Assembly (NCBI GenBank): GCA_032719365.1
Contig: CM064872.1
Coordinates: 24,780,140-24,844,139, forward strand
Reading direction: 5' to 3'
Origin: Prinsepia uniflora
Taxonomy: Eukaryota; Streptophyta; Magnoliopsida; Rosales; Rosaceae
Length of the DNA stretch: 64,000 nucleotides
Part shown: positions 22,434-33,388 of the stretch, piece by piece
Layout of the letters: every line of letters starts with the position of its first letter
Numbering within the stretch: the first letter of the stretch is position 1
Translations under genes and position numbers: made by a program
The notes under the pieces: model-generated
The model's database searches: none
Told to the model about the DNA's origin: nothing
Seen by the model: the letters and a program-made list of their open reading frames with translations, nothing else

Positions 22434-25400
22434 TGTCAGGACCCACCCCGGTTTCACCCCGAAACCCTAGGTAAATCCTGCTCCCGTCTGACACCCCAAC
22501 GCTAAATCCAAAAGAAAGGCATGGAATTCACCAAAATACCACTGTCAGACGCAGGAGAAACTTTTACACATCCCAAAGTCACCGTTTTACAGAGCATAGT
22601 ACCAAACATAAAGAAACCAAACACCGGTAATAATTACACGCACGCGGAAGAAAAATTAAACACTCCGGGATCCCTCTCGTAATTTCTATGCCTCAAACGC
22701 TGCCTCGACGTCAAGACCCCGCGCTAGCTCCACGACCTGGAGGGAAAGTTAAAACAGAAGATGTGAGTGGACCATAATAAAAGAAAGTTTCTAAATTTTT
22801 TTTAAGAAAACTCAGTTTAACCCTCCGTTTTGAAAACACATGCATAACCCAGTTATCAAAACTGTTAGGATTCAATTATCAGAAAACATCATAAGAAACA
22901 GAAACACTATAAAACAGTTATAGAAATCACAGCATATGAATCATAAAACCGTATCAGAAACCATGAACATCAAATCATCATTTTCCGATCAAACCTACTA
23001 GACCTATCCGAGTCTTTAAACTCCCGAGTCTTTAAACTCAATCCAGGCCTCAATAATCCAAGTCTTTAAACTCCCGAGTCTTTAAACTCAACAGGCCTAC
23101 GGGGAAAATATCAATATATCCGAGTCTTTAAACTCAATCCGGGTCTTTAAACCCAATCCGGGCCCGTCCCCCGTCAATCAATATCCGGGTCTTCAAACCC
23201 AATAACCAGATCCAGCAAATCCAATCCAAAACCATTTGAAAACCTTTTCCAAATCCATATCCAAACCCGAATCTGAAACCCCCGGTTCGAAGCTTTTCTA
23301 GCGTTCAGAACCGTCATTCCGAACCCAAATCCGAAATTCCATTTCCAAAATCCGATTTTAAAACCGAAAACCTTAATCATCAAATCACGTTCCAAAAGCC
23401 CTTTATAATCATTAAAAACCATTTATCATTTGAAATCCCGAAACTATAACATTATATTCCAAAATCACCATTTTCTCGTAAAACGTGCTAAAAATCGTCT
23501 TTTCTCGAAAACCGTGCAAATATGTAAAACGAACATTGCATTCTCAATAATCATGAAATCACATATAACACCAATAAATAGGTATAGAAAACAGTTATGC
23601 ATGCTCGAGTTTAAGGAAAGGGTGCACTCACAGTACCGAGCCCTCAATCGCGTCCCGAACGTCCAGCACGTTCCTCAGCTTCCTCGGGAAATCCCGACCC
23701 TGTCAATAATCACCAAATTATGTCACTAACCCACTTACGAAGGTCCACCTAAATTCCCTCAAAAATCCCCGAATCCTAAACGTAATAAACCGGGACTCTA
23801 AGCTTTCACCCTCGCGAAACTATACTCAAATGACGTCTGAATAACTCGAAACCACTTCCATTAGACTCGTCATAACATCTAGACTAAAAACCATGTTGAC
23901 ACCTTCACCGGAAACTGCCGCACGCGCCCCCATGCGCCGCCCAAAGTGGCTGCGCGTGGCCCTTACGCGCCAGCTACAGTGTCACCCGCAACCTCGAGTC
24001 CACTGTGCTGAACCGGCAGCCGCATACTGAACCGGCGAGAACTGTTCTCCGCCGTCCGGCCACCAATTCACCTTCTTTCTTCACCCACAGCTTCGTCCAG
24101 ACCTACCCTATCCATTCCCAAACTCCAATCACCTCGACACGGCCTCATACTTGTCGACTGAAACTCGAAAGAAAAACCAAAGCCTGCCCTGTTTTCCTCT
24201 CTGGCTACCCAGGTCACCTCCCCTCACGGTGGCTACCCTAAACTCTTCCTAGGACCATCCTAAACCTCACCCAACTCACCTTAACCGTCGATTCACTCTC
24301 AAACTTCACGACTTAAGGTTTGAACATTGACGGCAAAACAGAGCACACAGAGTACCCTCCGTCGTGTTAACCCCTACCGTGCACCTCCCGTCACGGCAGC
24401 ACAACCAGTGGCCTCCTAGGACTCCCCTGAGTCCCCTAGACCTCCCTATATGCTTCGATTCAACCCCGAGACTCACGAATTTCGACTTGAACTAGACGGG
24501 AAAAACAGAGCATAGACACGGAGATTAGAAATTACCTGCAACCGTCCACCGCCGTGCTCACCGCCGCGTTCCCCGGAGTCCACAGTGTTGTCTCAACCTC
24601 CTCTCGAGTTCACTGGCACCGTACACGGCCACAACACCACCACAAGCTCTCAGTTCTTCTCTGTTTTCTCTGATTTTCCCGTGGCTCCCAGCTTACCCAC
24701 GTACAACCGCCACACCATCTCACCTTCTCACTGTCTCACTCTCACTCTCTGGTCACTCATCCCCTCACCAGAACTCACCAACAACCTCAGCCACCATCTA
24801 ATTTTTCCCCGATCTCCCTCTCTGTTTCCGTTTTTCTCTGCGAACAACCACGCACACTTGCACGGTTGCACCCCAATTATTTGGACCGTGCACACACGAG
24901 AACCCCCCAGAACCCACTACACCTTTAGCACGTGTCACCATCATCTCCATTCTCTCCCCAGTGGCTCAATCCCAGCCGTCCATCTGCCCTCTCTCTGCAC
25001 AATTTCCAGAGCACAAAAGACCAAATTGCCCTTCCTTTAAACTCAAAATTACGGTTTTGCCACTAACTTTCTTGACCCGTAAATCGCACACCGTAAGTTC
25101 GATGCATACGTGCCGCCTGTCATCGAACTCAGGACAACAAGATCTACCTAACCATCCTCGGTCAACGTACCAAAACCCGATCGTCCAAAAAGTAAACTAT
25201 TCCCCTTATTTTACCAAAATTACGATAATGCCCTCAACCTTCCGAACATCATAACTTCCTCCTCGGATGTCGGAATCGGACGTACCACCTGCCTATGGAT
25301 TCATAACGTCCTAAAATACGTCCTGATCACTGGTCAATACCCACTTGACAACCGAACTAAAAGTCAACATTTTACCCGAACTAGGGGAAAAATCGTCATT

Positions 25401-25501
25401 CTAGGCTCACGGACCTATCGGAACCACCTAACCACCAATTAGCCTCACTAATCCCACCTTAATCACGCTACTAATCCCGGATCTCGGGACGGGTTGTTAC
25501 A
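22434..25501 (-). mobile_element. S1, solo LTR (3068 bp) inside R3 3' LTR
   Basis: In minus orientation it starts TGTAACAACCCGTCCCGAG (from 25501) and ends GGGTCCTGACA (22434), flanked by CAGGG on both sides. There is no primer site, interior or second LTR, so it is a solo LTR left by recombination between the two LTRs of an element. It belongs to the subgroup with R2 and R7 because of its GAGTCTTTAAACTC array (23009-23201). A GC hairpin (about 23942-23960) and a conserved AGACGGGAGCAGG block near its U5 end are present. Confidence 0.92.
23009..23201 (-). repeat. GAGTCTTTAAACTC / GGGTCTTTAAACCC array, S1
   Basis: About seven units. Both GAGT...ACTC and GGGT...ACCC stems occur, so pairing is kept while the second base pair changes between A-T and G-C. 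It is the minus-strand version of the arrays in R2 and R7. Confidence 0.78.
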
Positions 25502-25506
25502 CAGGG
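25502..25506. repeat. S1 target-site duplication, right (CAGGG)
   Basis: Matches 22429-22433. Confidence 0.93.
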
Positions 25507-26466
25507 ACCCTAAATGGAATTGTGATGTTTTATAGCGATTTCGGGCAGGGCCCATTGTAATGTTGTGAAATGATTTAATAAAACTGTTTTCCATATACCA
25601 TCTGGATACGAGGATATATGATGGTCTCCTCCAGGTGTCTGGGACACTGGGGAAGTCACGGTACGTTGCCTGCGAGGGGTCATCGTACAGAGTTACTGGA
25701 CCATATAATGACTCAGGAGCAAGATTGCTATGATTGACGTCTGGGACGTCAGACATCTGTGATGTCAGAGATATGGACCCGAAGAGACCCCGGGCAGCAC
25801 GCGTGGCTTATTATACCGTGAGATATGACGTCTGGGACGTCAAGCGTCTGGGACGCTAGGCATCTGGGATGCTGGTGATGGTAATGGTAAATTTGGATTA
25901 ATGAATCTATGAAATGGCTTTTCGGTTGGATTTGTGTTATGTGGTAAAAATGGATTATTGGTTATGAAATGGTATTTCGGGTCGGGGACCCTAAATGGTT
26001 TTGGATTTACGGATTTATGTTTATGAATTTGGGCGGTGGCCCACATGGTTTTGTATGTCTGAATGTGGTATTCCACGGTTTTGGGCTGAGTTCCCACACT
26101 TGGTTTTGAGTTAACGGTTTTGGGCTAAGGCCCTAATGGCTTGGTTGAACAAACGTTTTGGTTACTGGTTTTCTTGGCATGCATACATTTTTATTGAAGG
26201 GCATAAATGTCTTATAACTGTGTTTAATAAACTTAATGATTTTCGTCCACTCACAGCTTTTATTGGTTTTAATGCCCTTCAGGTTGATTACGGATGCGAC
26301 TGCAGTAGAGACTGAGACATTGCACGCCTCCTCCATCGATCCTTGCACACTCTGGAAGCCCCGTTTGGGCAGTGACTTTTGGTTATCCCTTGTCTGACAA
26401 CCCTTGTTGGACGGGAGCAGGGCACATTCCACGGTAATCCCGGGGGGATTGGGATGGGTCCTATCA
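25507..26466 (+). mobile_element. R3 3' LTR, second part
   Basis: Continues 20196-22433; together they total 3198 bp. It has the minihairpin array (25736-25873), the right arm of the inverted pair (26245-26256), the conserved TTAATGCCCTTCAGG block and the LTR end CCTATCA. Contrary to expectation for a 3' LTR, it is followed by a primer site and interior rather than host DNA. Confidence 0.9.
25736..25873 (+). repeat. minihairpin array with changing stems, R3 LTR
   Basis: Five 15-nt units: GACGTC-TGG-GACGTC (25736), GACATC-TGT-GATGTC (25752), GACGTC-TGG-GACGTC (25827), AGCGTC-TGG-GACGCT (25843) and GGCATC-TGG-GATGCT (25859, one G-T wobble). The stems differ at several positions, yet each right half follows its left half. 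Confidence 0.8.
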
Positions 26467-26874
26467 ACTTGGTATCAGAGCAGGGTTGCTCTTTTTGTGC
26501 GCGCAGGTCGAGGGTGTGATTTCTCTTTGGACTGCAGTTCGTTATCAACGTGATAGATAGTTTTTGGGTTTTAATCGCGGATAGAGTGTGTTTGGCCCGA
26601 TACGCCGTGCGTTAATGTGATTCGACCCAAGTGGGGTTGATTGTGATGAACTGGTAATGTGGGACCGTTGGTTCGGTCATGTGATATTGGATGGTTGTGC
26701 TGCTAGGTGCAGCCAGGTTCGAGGAACCTCATTTGAGTAATGGTCTAAAAATGTGAACCCTAGTGGTGGTTGCTAGTGCTAGGAATGTTGGTACATCGGG
26801 GTTGGCCGATGACCTTAGTGGTGGAACCTACATTGAGTTGATGGTAGGATTGGATTTGACGTCTATACGATGTC
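26467..26874 (+). mobile_element. second, partial R3-type internal region
   Basis: It starts with a primer site (26470-26481) and follows 17127-17531 almost base for base, then stops after TGTCA at the junction with the R4 LTR. The order is therefore LTR, interior, LTR, interior, as expected from recombination between LTRs of two related copies. The rest of this second copy is missing. Confidence 0.88.
26470..26481 (+). other. second R3-type primer-binding site (tRNA-iMet)
   Basis: TGGTATCAGAGC, three bases after the LTR end at 26466. Confidence 0.93.
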
Positions 26875-27810
26875 ATGGAATGGGAGAAAACAATACTAGA
26901 TAGGTAGAATTCTTCAATAAAATAAGAATCATGTAACATCCAAAATCTCGGGAACCATAACCCAACATAATCAACCTCCTCCCGCTGGTCCAACCAGCAT
27001 GGTAGTCCAATTAGCATCCCATCAAATCTACCGGTAGTCGAGTACGGGTTTTGTAAAGTCCAACCCCATCAGCACGTGTCGAGCCCAACACTGGCCATGT
27101 CTGAGAGCGTCTGTGGGAATCCACGGAGTCGAACTCCGGACGTAGCGATCCAATCGCTTGAGGAGAACGTAACAGAGCATACAATACTATCTGTGAATAC
27201 ATGTCTCACCTGCTGTGCCATATAAATAAACTTTTGAAAAATAAAAATGTTCGGTCTTAGCCCAAAATCCATTGGTTTCCTCAAATAGTCACAATCACAT
27301 GTATCCAACAATCAATGTAGAAATACCAAAACCCATAACATTATAGAAATCATTTTCCCATATTTAACAAATCCATATAAGTCTAAAACATTTCATAAAT
27401 CAAGTATAAACAGTTAAATATGCATGCATCAAGTTTAGGAAAGCAAATGTCCACTCACAGTCTTATCGATAGCTCAATCCCGAGCCGGATGCTCCTCAGA
27501 AATTCCTAGAGCGTTCTCGCTTGGAAATTGAGATATAAAGCTCGAAAGTTTCGGGTTTCTTTCTTGGCCGAGTTCCCTGCAATTCCACGACTCCCTTCCT
27601 TCAAACTTGGATCCTTCTTGATCGTGAGGGTCTGAGGATCTCAATCCACTCCTTGGTTCACGTTCAAAATGCCTAGAAGTGGTAGTTCTAACATTTTCTC
27701 AATGTGGGTATTGTGGTAGCACGGTGAGAGACATAGTGAATTTGAGATGGGTATTTTGTGTGTATTTTTCAGATCTTCCCAGCCAATTAGAAGATAAGAA
27801 CAGCCCCCAC
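26875..27810 (-). mobile_element. R4 downstream (3') LTR, first part, U5 end missing
   Basis: Aligns with 50530-50990 plus 53755-54236 of the other R4 LTR. About 425 bp of the U5 end (equivalent to 50106-50530) are absent, and the sequence joins R3-type interior directly at 26874/26875. At 27810 it is interrupted by R5 and resumes at 45898. Confidence 0.85.
27806..27810. repeat. R5 target-site duplication, left (CCCAC)
   Basis: Matches 45893-45897. The uninterrupted R4 LTR at 54226-54241 shows the same site with one copy. Confidence 0.95.
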
Positions 27811-30455
27811 TGTAACGACGCGCCCCGAATTCTGGAATTAGATTAATGATTAATCAATGATTAGTGAGGTCAAACGGTGATTAGTTGAGCGAAATCGATC
27901 GGACGGTGTAAAATGACCATTTTGCCCCTGGTCGTGGGAAAAATGTTGAATTTTAACCTGGGAGGTCCGATGGTCGAGGGCCATGAAGCGTTGCATAGAT
28001 CGGGTAGATACGAGTCCGTAGACAAGCGGCACGTCGAAATTGGACGTCGGACGGAGAAGTTATGGCCACGGGAACGAAATCAGAGATTTACGGCTCGAAA
28101 TTCGAATATAATATTAATTTAATTGAATTGGGCAGATATTTTCTGTGGGGCCCTTGAATGAGTGACAAGTGTCACTCATACCATTGGTGGATAACCCTAA
28201 AGTGTGGATCTATATCTGATTGGGGGCTCGGGATTAATGAATTGTTTTAAAAATAAAAAACTCTCTCTTCTCTCTCTCTCCCCGCGGGCTCTCTCTCATT
28301 TCTCTCTAATGAAACGACACAAACCCACCCAACAACCCCTCCAAACCTCATCCATTAATGGCGGTGCAAACATGAAAGTGAGTGAGGGAGGTGAGACAAG
28401 GAGAATGGTGGCCATGGCTTACTCAGCCGTGGACGGTGGCCGGAGAAACCATGGAGGGTATGTTTTGGTTTTCAAACTGTGAAGTTGAGTTTTGATGCTT
28501 GATAATTGATGAATATGACTGGAAATGGTTGCTGGAGGTCGTAGGAATCGATTGGGCTAGGAATAGACGGCAGGGGTTGCCGGAATCCTTGAAAACTGAC
28601 GAGGTGGGTGGCTGGTTCAAAGAAGAAATCCAAGGTATAATGTTTGAGACTCGTTTTTTCCTATTGAAAAATTATAAAAAGATTAGTATTGTTTAGAGGA
28701 TAGTTTAGGAATGGAAATGGAAGAAATTGGATCGAAAACACGAAGGATACAGACCTGAACCGATCACGCCGGTCCAGTTGGACCGACCGGGCCGAACCGA
28801 ACCAGCTGGACCGATCTACTGAAGCTTAGGGATGATGAATAGTGCCCAACGTGTGGGTTTCACTAGCAAGGGCTTTGGGACGTGCATGGTGGTGCCTGAG
28901 GGGCCTTTTGGGGAAACTTTCAACACGTGAAATAATCTACTCGATGTAACGAACATTTTGGGACTAGTTTCGTGTCGATCGGACACCGTTTCGATATATT
29001 TCGGGGTGTCCGAAAGTTTTGAATCAAGTTTAAAAATAGTTAAAAATTTGAAAAAATTACAGGGCTTTAATAGGAGGTTAATAAAGAAGTTAGTAACCCC
29101 TAGTGTGATTTGGACAGGTTTGGAAGTTCCGGTGATAGTGAAGGGGCCCGGGAGTGCTTTTGGCACGCATATCAAGGCGGCAGCGTAGGACAGTTTGTGA
29201 GTGGACTTCGTTTTCTAAACTGTGATGCATGCATAACTATTTTATATGTCTTACATACGTGATTTCTATGATGATGATTATGGCACTGGTGGTTAAATGA
29301 TGGCACATATTTCGAGGTAAATTCATATTTACACGTATTTCGAGATTTACGAGTTTATGCTATGGCTATGTGATTGAGAATTCTATAATGGTTCTATGGC
29401 ATGGTTTTGGTTTTGTAAAGATGAACTCGGGCATGAGACCCATTTTAATTATGTGATCGGGCCAAGGGCCCAATTGGTTTACGAAATCGGGCTGAGACCC
29501 TTTTGAGTTATGTGATCGGGTCGAGGCCCTAGTGGTTTACAAAATCGGGCATGAGGCCCAGTTGGATTTTATAAATGTGATTTCGGGTTTGGGACCCTAT
29601 GTTTCATAAACATGATTTCGGCTCGGGGACCCTAAATGGATTTGTGATGTTTTGTGAGGATTTTGGGCAGGGCCCATTGAGATGTTTTGAAATGACTTTG
29701 TAAAGCTGTTTTCCATATACCATCTTGATACGAGGATATGTGATGGTCTCCTCCAGGGGTCTGGGATACTGGGGAAGTAACGGTGCATTACCTGCGAGGG
29801 GTCATTATATGGAGCTACCAAACTGTATGATGACTCAGGAGCAGGAATGCTATGATTGAACGTCTGGGACGTCAGACATCTGGGATGTCAGAGATATTGA
29901 CCCAGAGAGACCCCAGGTAGCACATGTTGCTTATTACCGTGAGATATGACGTCTGGGACGTCGAGCGTCTGGGACACTAGGCATCTGGGATGCCGGGGAT
30001 GGTTATATGGTAAATATGGATTGTTGGAATCATGGAATGGTATTTCTGTTTTCGTTGATTTGTGGTTATGGATTTGGGTAGTGGCCCACTTAGTTTTGGA
30101 CTTACTATTTTGGGCTAAGGCCCTAATAGCTTATTCGAGTAAATTTTTTGATTACTGATTTCCGATGCATGCATACTTTTAGTGAAGGGCTTAAATATCT
30201 TTTTATGAATGTGTTTTTATGAAATTGTCGATTTTCGTCCACTCACAGTTCTGATTGATTTTAATGCCGTTCAGGTTGATCACGGATGTGGACTGTAGCA
30301 GAGACCGAGACATCACACTCCTCCACCGATCCTGGCGTGCTCTAGGAGCCCCATATGGGTTGAGGTACGTAATATCCCTTGTCTGACACTTTGTGTTAGA
30401 TGGGAGCATGAAAAATCCCACGTTAATCCCGGGGGGATTGGGATGGGTCGTGTCA
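27811..30455 (+). mobile_element. R5 5' LTR (2645 bp)
   Basis: Starts TGTAACGACGCGCCCC and ends TCGTGTCA. Contains one U3 repeat unit, the palindrome GAGTGACAAGTGTCACTC (about 28160), a pyrimidine-rich patch (28258-28310) that looks like a plant core-promoter Y patch, the degenerate left arm TTGTGAGTGGAC (29195-29206), GGGCC-type repeats (29430-29590), the minihairpins (29859-29994) and the right arm (30237-30248). It differs from the R5 3' LTR more than the R6 LTRs differ from each other, which fits R5 being older. The 92-residue open frame at 28204-28482 is not conserved in the other LTR and is not called a gene. Confidence 0.92.
29859..29994 (+). repeat. minihairpin array, R5 5' LTR
   Basis: Intact units include GACATC-TGG-GATGTC (29875-29889), GACGTC-TGG-GACGTC (29948-29962) and GGCATC-TGG-GATGCC (29980-29994). 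The last is a full Watson-Crick version of the wobble unit in R3. One unit (GCGTC-TGG-GACAC) has lost pairing. Confidence 0.75.
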
Positions 30456-30457
30456 AG

Positions 30458-30469
30458 TGGTATCAGAGC
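30458..30469 (+). other. R5 primer-binding site (tRNA-iMet)
   Basis: TGGTATCAGAGC, two bases after the LTR end. Confidence 0.93.
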
Positions 30470-32832
30470 GAGGTTGTCGCTATTCAGTAGTTCTCGTAGT
30501 ACGTGCAAGTTGAGGATGTGATTTCTCTACGTGGTCAGCCATTATCAACCTGATGGTAGGATGCCGATTTAATAGTCTTGGATTGTATAGTGATTAGAGT
30601 GTGATTGGCCCGATACGCCATGCGTTAGTGTGATTCGACCCAAGTGGGGTTGTGTGTGACGAATTGGTATTGTGGGACCGTTGGTTCGGTCATGTGATGT
30701 TATATTGTGGTCCTGCTGGGAGAAACTGGGTTTGGGGAACCCCATTTGAGTAGTGATCTAGAAATGTGAACCTCAGTTGAGTGATGGTCTTAGAATGTGA
30801 ACCCTAGTGGTGATTGCTGGCATGGGGAATGTTAGTACATGAGTTAGCGGATGACTTTAGTAGTGGAACCTCGTTGAGTTGGTGGTAGGATTGGATTGGC
30901 GTCCATGCGATGTCAGGACCGCAGGGTTGGTCAGATTGTGGATTTTATTGCAGAGAGCAGTTGGGTTCAGAGGAACCCTAGGGTGTGATTGTGGAACCCT
31001 AATATATGATGGATGGTCTGGAAAGGTGAACTTTAGTTGTGATTGATGAATTAGATTTATGAGTCCGTAGTTGTTGTGGATTGAATGACTTTCCGAAGTC
31101 GGGGTAGTCTGTCGGGTCGAACCCCAGATTGTGACTATTGGATTGGAACTTGTGCTGCGACGAGCAGCTGAGGTCGTGGATGACCATAAGGATGACTCTA
31201 GTGAGTCTAGTCGAAACGATGGAGATTGGTTGGCCCGACATGAAGTGAAATGATGGGATTCAATCCACGGGTACAATTATGAGATAAAATATGGAATCCC
31301 GAGTTGGACCAGATATGGTGTGATGTGTGGATACGGATCTCGATAGCGATGACTGTTGGTCGACAGTCATGTGTAGATGGCTGGCTATCAAGGGTGATTG
31401 ATGTAATGGTGGTAGTTGAGGATCGGGGGACGTTCAAGGGACATTCAGGGGACGTTCATTATCTTGCTGTGGATTGTCAGAATTGTGGTACCCATAGTTG
31501 TGGGGTACGAGAGAGGCAGAGTTTCTTTCGCCTGAGCGGAGATACGGGGTTGTTGCTCGGTATGAGTAATGACCTAGGGTTTTCTGATTTGTGCACTGTG
31601 TGCCAGTGGTTGTGATGACGATGAACCACGAGTTGGGATGTGACTCCGTCGTGATGGGCATATGTTTGGTATCTGAGATTCGATGATGGTTGAGTGATGA
31701 ACTGGATGGGATCCAGCAGTGAATATGATGTGTTGGGATAAGTCCTAACATGTATGAGATGACAAGTGATGAATGGATGAAAGAGGTAGGATTGAGACAT
31801 GAGGAGTTTTGTATGACGTAGAGAACGTCATGGAAATTAGTGGATTCGAGGAGTTGTCATTAACCTCGAAACTTGTGTGGTTATACATTTCTAGTATCAT
31901 TAGGAAGTACAGAGAAATTTTTGAGATTGGAAGAAGCCGAAGAGAATCATTGGTAGTGTTGATGTAAGATTGTGAGATTGTGAGTAGCATGGAGACTCGA
32001 GGGTTTAGCCTGTAGAGGTTGTGTTATGAGAACGAGATAGTAACAAATTACATTCTGTTGGAGGTGCCTAAACAGTGATGAACGGACAGGAGATCTGGGT
32101 AATGGATTGATTGCGGACACGTAGTTGTCCAAGTGAGTTGAGGATTTGGGAAGTCCAGTGGTTGGAATTGACATCTCGTTTGAAGTACATCGATTTTTCA
32201 ACATGGTTGGAACTTCAGATTCAAGGGGAGTTGTGATTGAGGAGGCGAGAGGAGAAATTGTTTCAGCATTGGTGATGGATATTCTGAAGCCACAGAGGGT
32301 GACTTCTCATTTTCTGTCCATGGTAGATGATGGAGGTTGTTACCAGTACGTTGAGCGTGTATTGGTTGGTGGACCCGTGAGTTGTCTTGGGTCACCAAGA
32401 GGAGTGGGTACTTCGAAGCTAGGTGGTTGAGATTCCCATTTTCTGCTTGGTGGCAGACGAGGTTGGATTACTTGTTACGGTGGGTGCAGTGAGTTGTGTT
32501 TACACTCACGTAGGATGGGTGTTGATGTCATCGTCTTAGATCATCTTTGATTTTCCCTAGGTGGAATGACAAGGATCGAAATGAGATAATTGGAGAGGAC
32601 CCACAGTTTAGCCGTGATTCATTTTTTGATTGAGTAATTAGATGTGAAAATAGTTAAGGAGTAATGTGACTAACGAAGGATTCAATAGGGAGTAAGATCC
32701 TACGAACAGATTTCAGGTGGATTGTTAGCTGAGTGAGCCTATGCATATCCTAGGTGGATCTGGATTGTGATGTTGTGGACATTCGGCATTTTGACGATCT
32801 AGGATCGTGATGTTACCGGTCGGGTGACGAGG

Positions 32833-32837
32833 TACTG
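32833..32837. repeat. R6 target-site duplication, left (TACTG)
   Basis: Matches 41731-41735. Confidence 0.95.
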
Positions 32838-33025
32838 TGTAACGACCCGTCCCAAATTCCATGATTAGATTAGTGACTAATCACGATAAGTGAGGCTAAT
32901 CCGTGATTAGTAAAGCGAAATCGGATGAACGATGCGAAATGACCGTTTTGCCCCTGGTGGTGGCAAAACGTTGACTTTTTAATCGGGCGGTCAAATGGAC
33001 TTTGACCGATGACCGTGACGTAGTT

Positions 33026-33037
33026 CGTGACGTCACG
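33026..33037. promoter_or_regulatory. CGTGACGTCACG palindrome in LTR U3
   Basis: A perfect 12-bp palindrome around TGACGTCA, the core bound by plant bZIP factors of the TGA/CRE class. Variants sit at the same place in the other LTRs. Actual binding is inference. Confidence 0.5.
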
Positions 33038-33143
33038 AGTTCATAGACAGGTGGCACGTTCAATTCCGACGTTCGAGGAGGAAGTTATGACGTTCGGAAG
33101 TTTAGGGGCATTTTGGTAATTTGGGTGAATAGTAGGTCAAAAG

Positions 33144-33156
33144 TTGACTTTTTGAC
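33144..33156 (+). promoter_or_regulatory. paired TTGAC (W-box core) in LTR U3
   Basis: TTGACTTTTTGACC holds two TTGAC cores eight bases apart. TTGACC or TTGACT is the core recognised by WRKY factors. The same arrangement recurs in R1, R3, R7 and R8. Regulation by stress or defence is inference from the motif. Confidence 0.45.
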
Positions 33157-33360
33157 CAGGAGGTCCGATGGCCGAGGGCCGAAGACCGTTATGTAGATAA
33201 GGACGATACGAATCCGTAGACAGGCGGCACGTCGAATTCGGACGTTCGACGGCGAAGTTACGGTTCACGGAAGTTCCCAGTTACTATTCACGACGGCACG
33301 TTTTACGAGACAAAAAGTGCAGTTTGTCTTTAGTGGGTCCAGTTACTTTTCAGCAACCAA

Positions 33361-33388
33361 TGGATGAGTGACACTTGTCACCCATCCA
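33361..33388. repeat. long U3 palindrome, R6 5' LTR
   Basis: TGGATGAGTGACAC and TTGTCACCCATCCA arms pair with one mismatch. Outside them, CCAATGGA and TCCACTGG extend the match with one more mismatch. The 3' LTR copy is at 39397-39424. Confidence 0.7.

Larger units (their letters stand above)
30456..32837 (+). mobile_element. R5 internal region, first part, non-coding
   Basis: Starts with the primer site at 30458-30469 and is interrupted by R6 at 32838. No coding domains. It has the GTACCC...GGGTAC hairpin (about 31488-31510) and repeated GACGTTC-type motifs (31427-31455), as in R1, R3 and R6. Confidence 0.85.

Noticed and set aside
28204..28482. 92-residue open frame in the R5 5' LTR
   Set aside because: It crosses the promoter-like Y patch, contains low-complexity residues and is not kept open in the R5 3' LTR.
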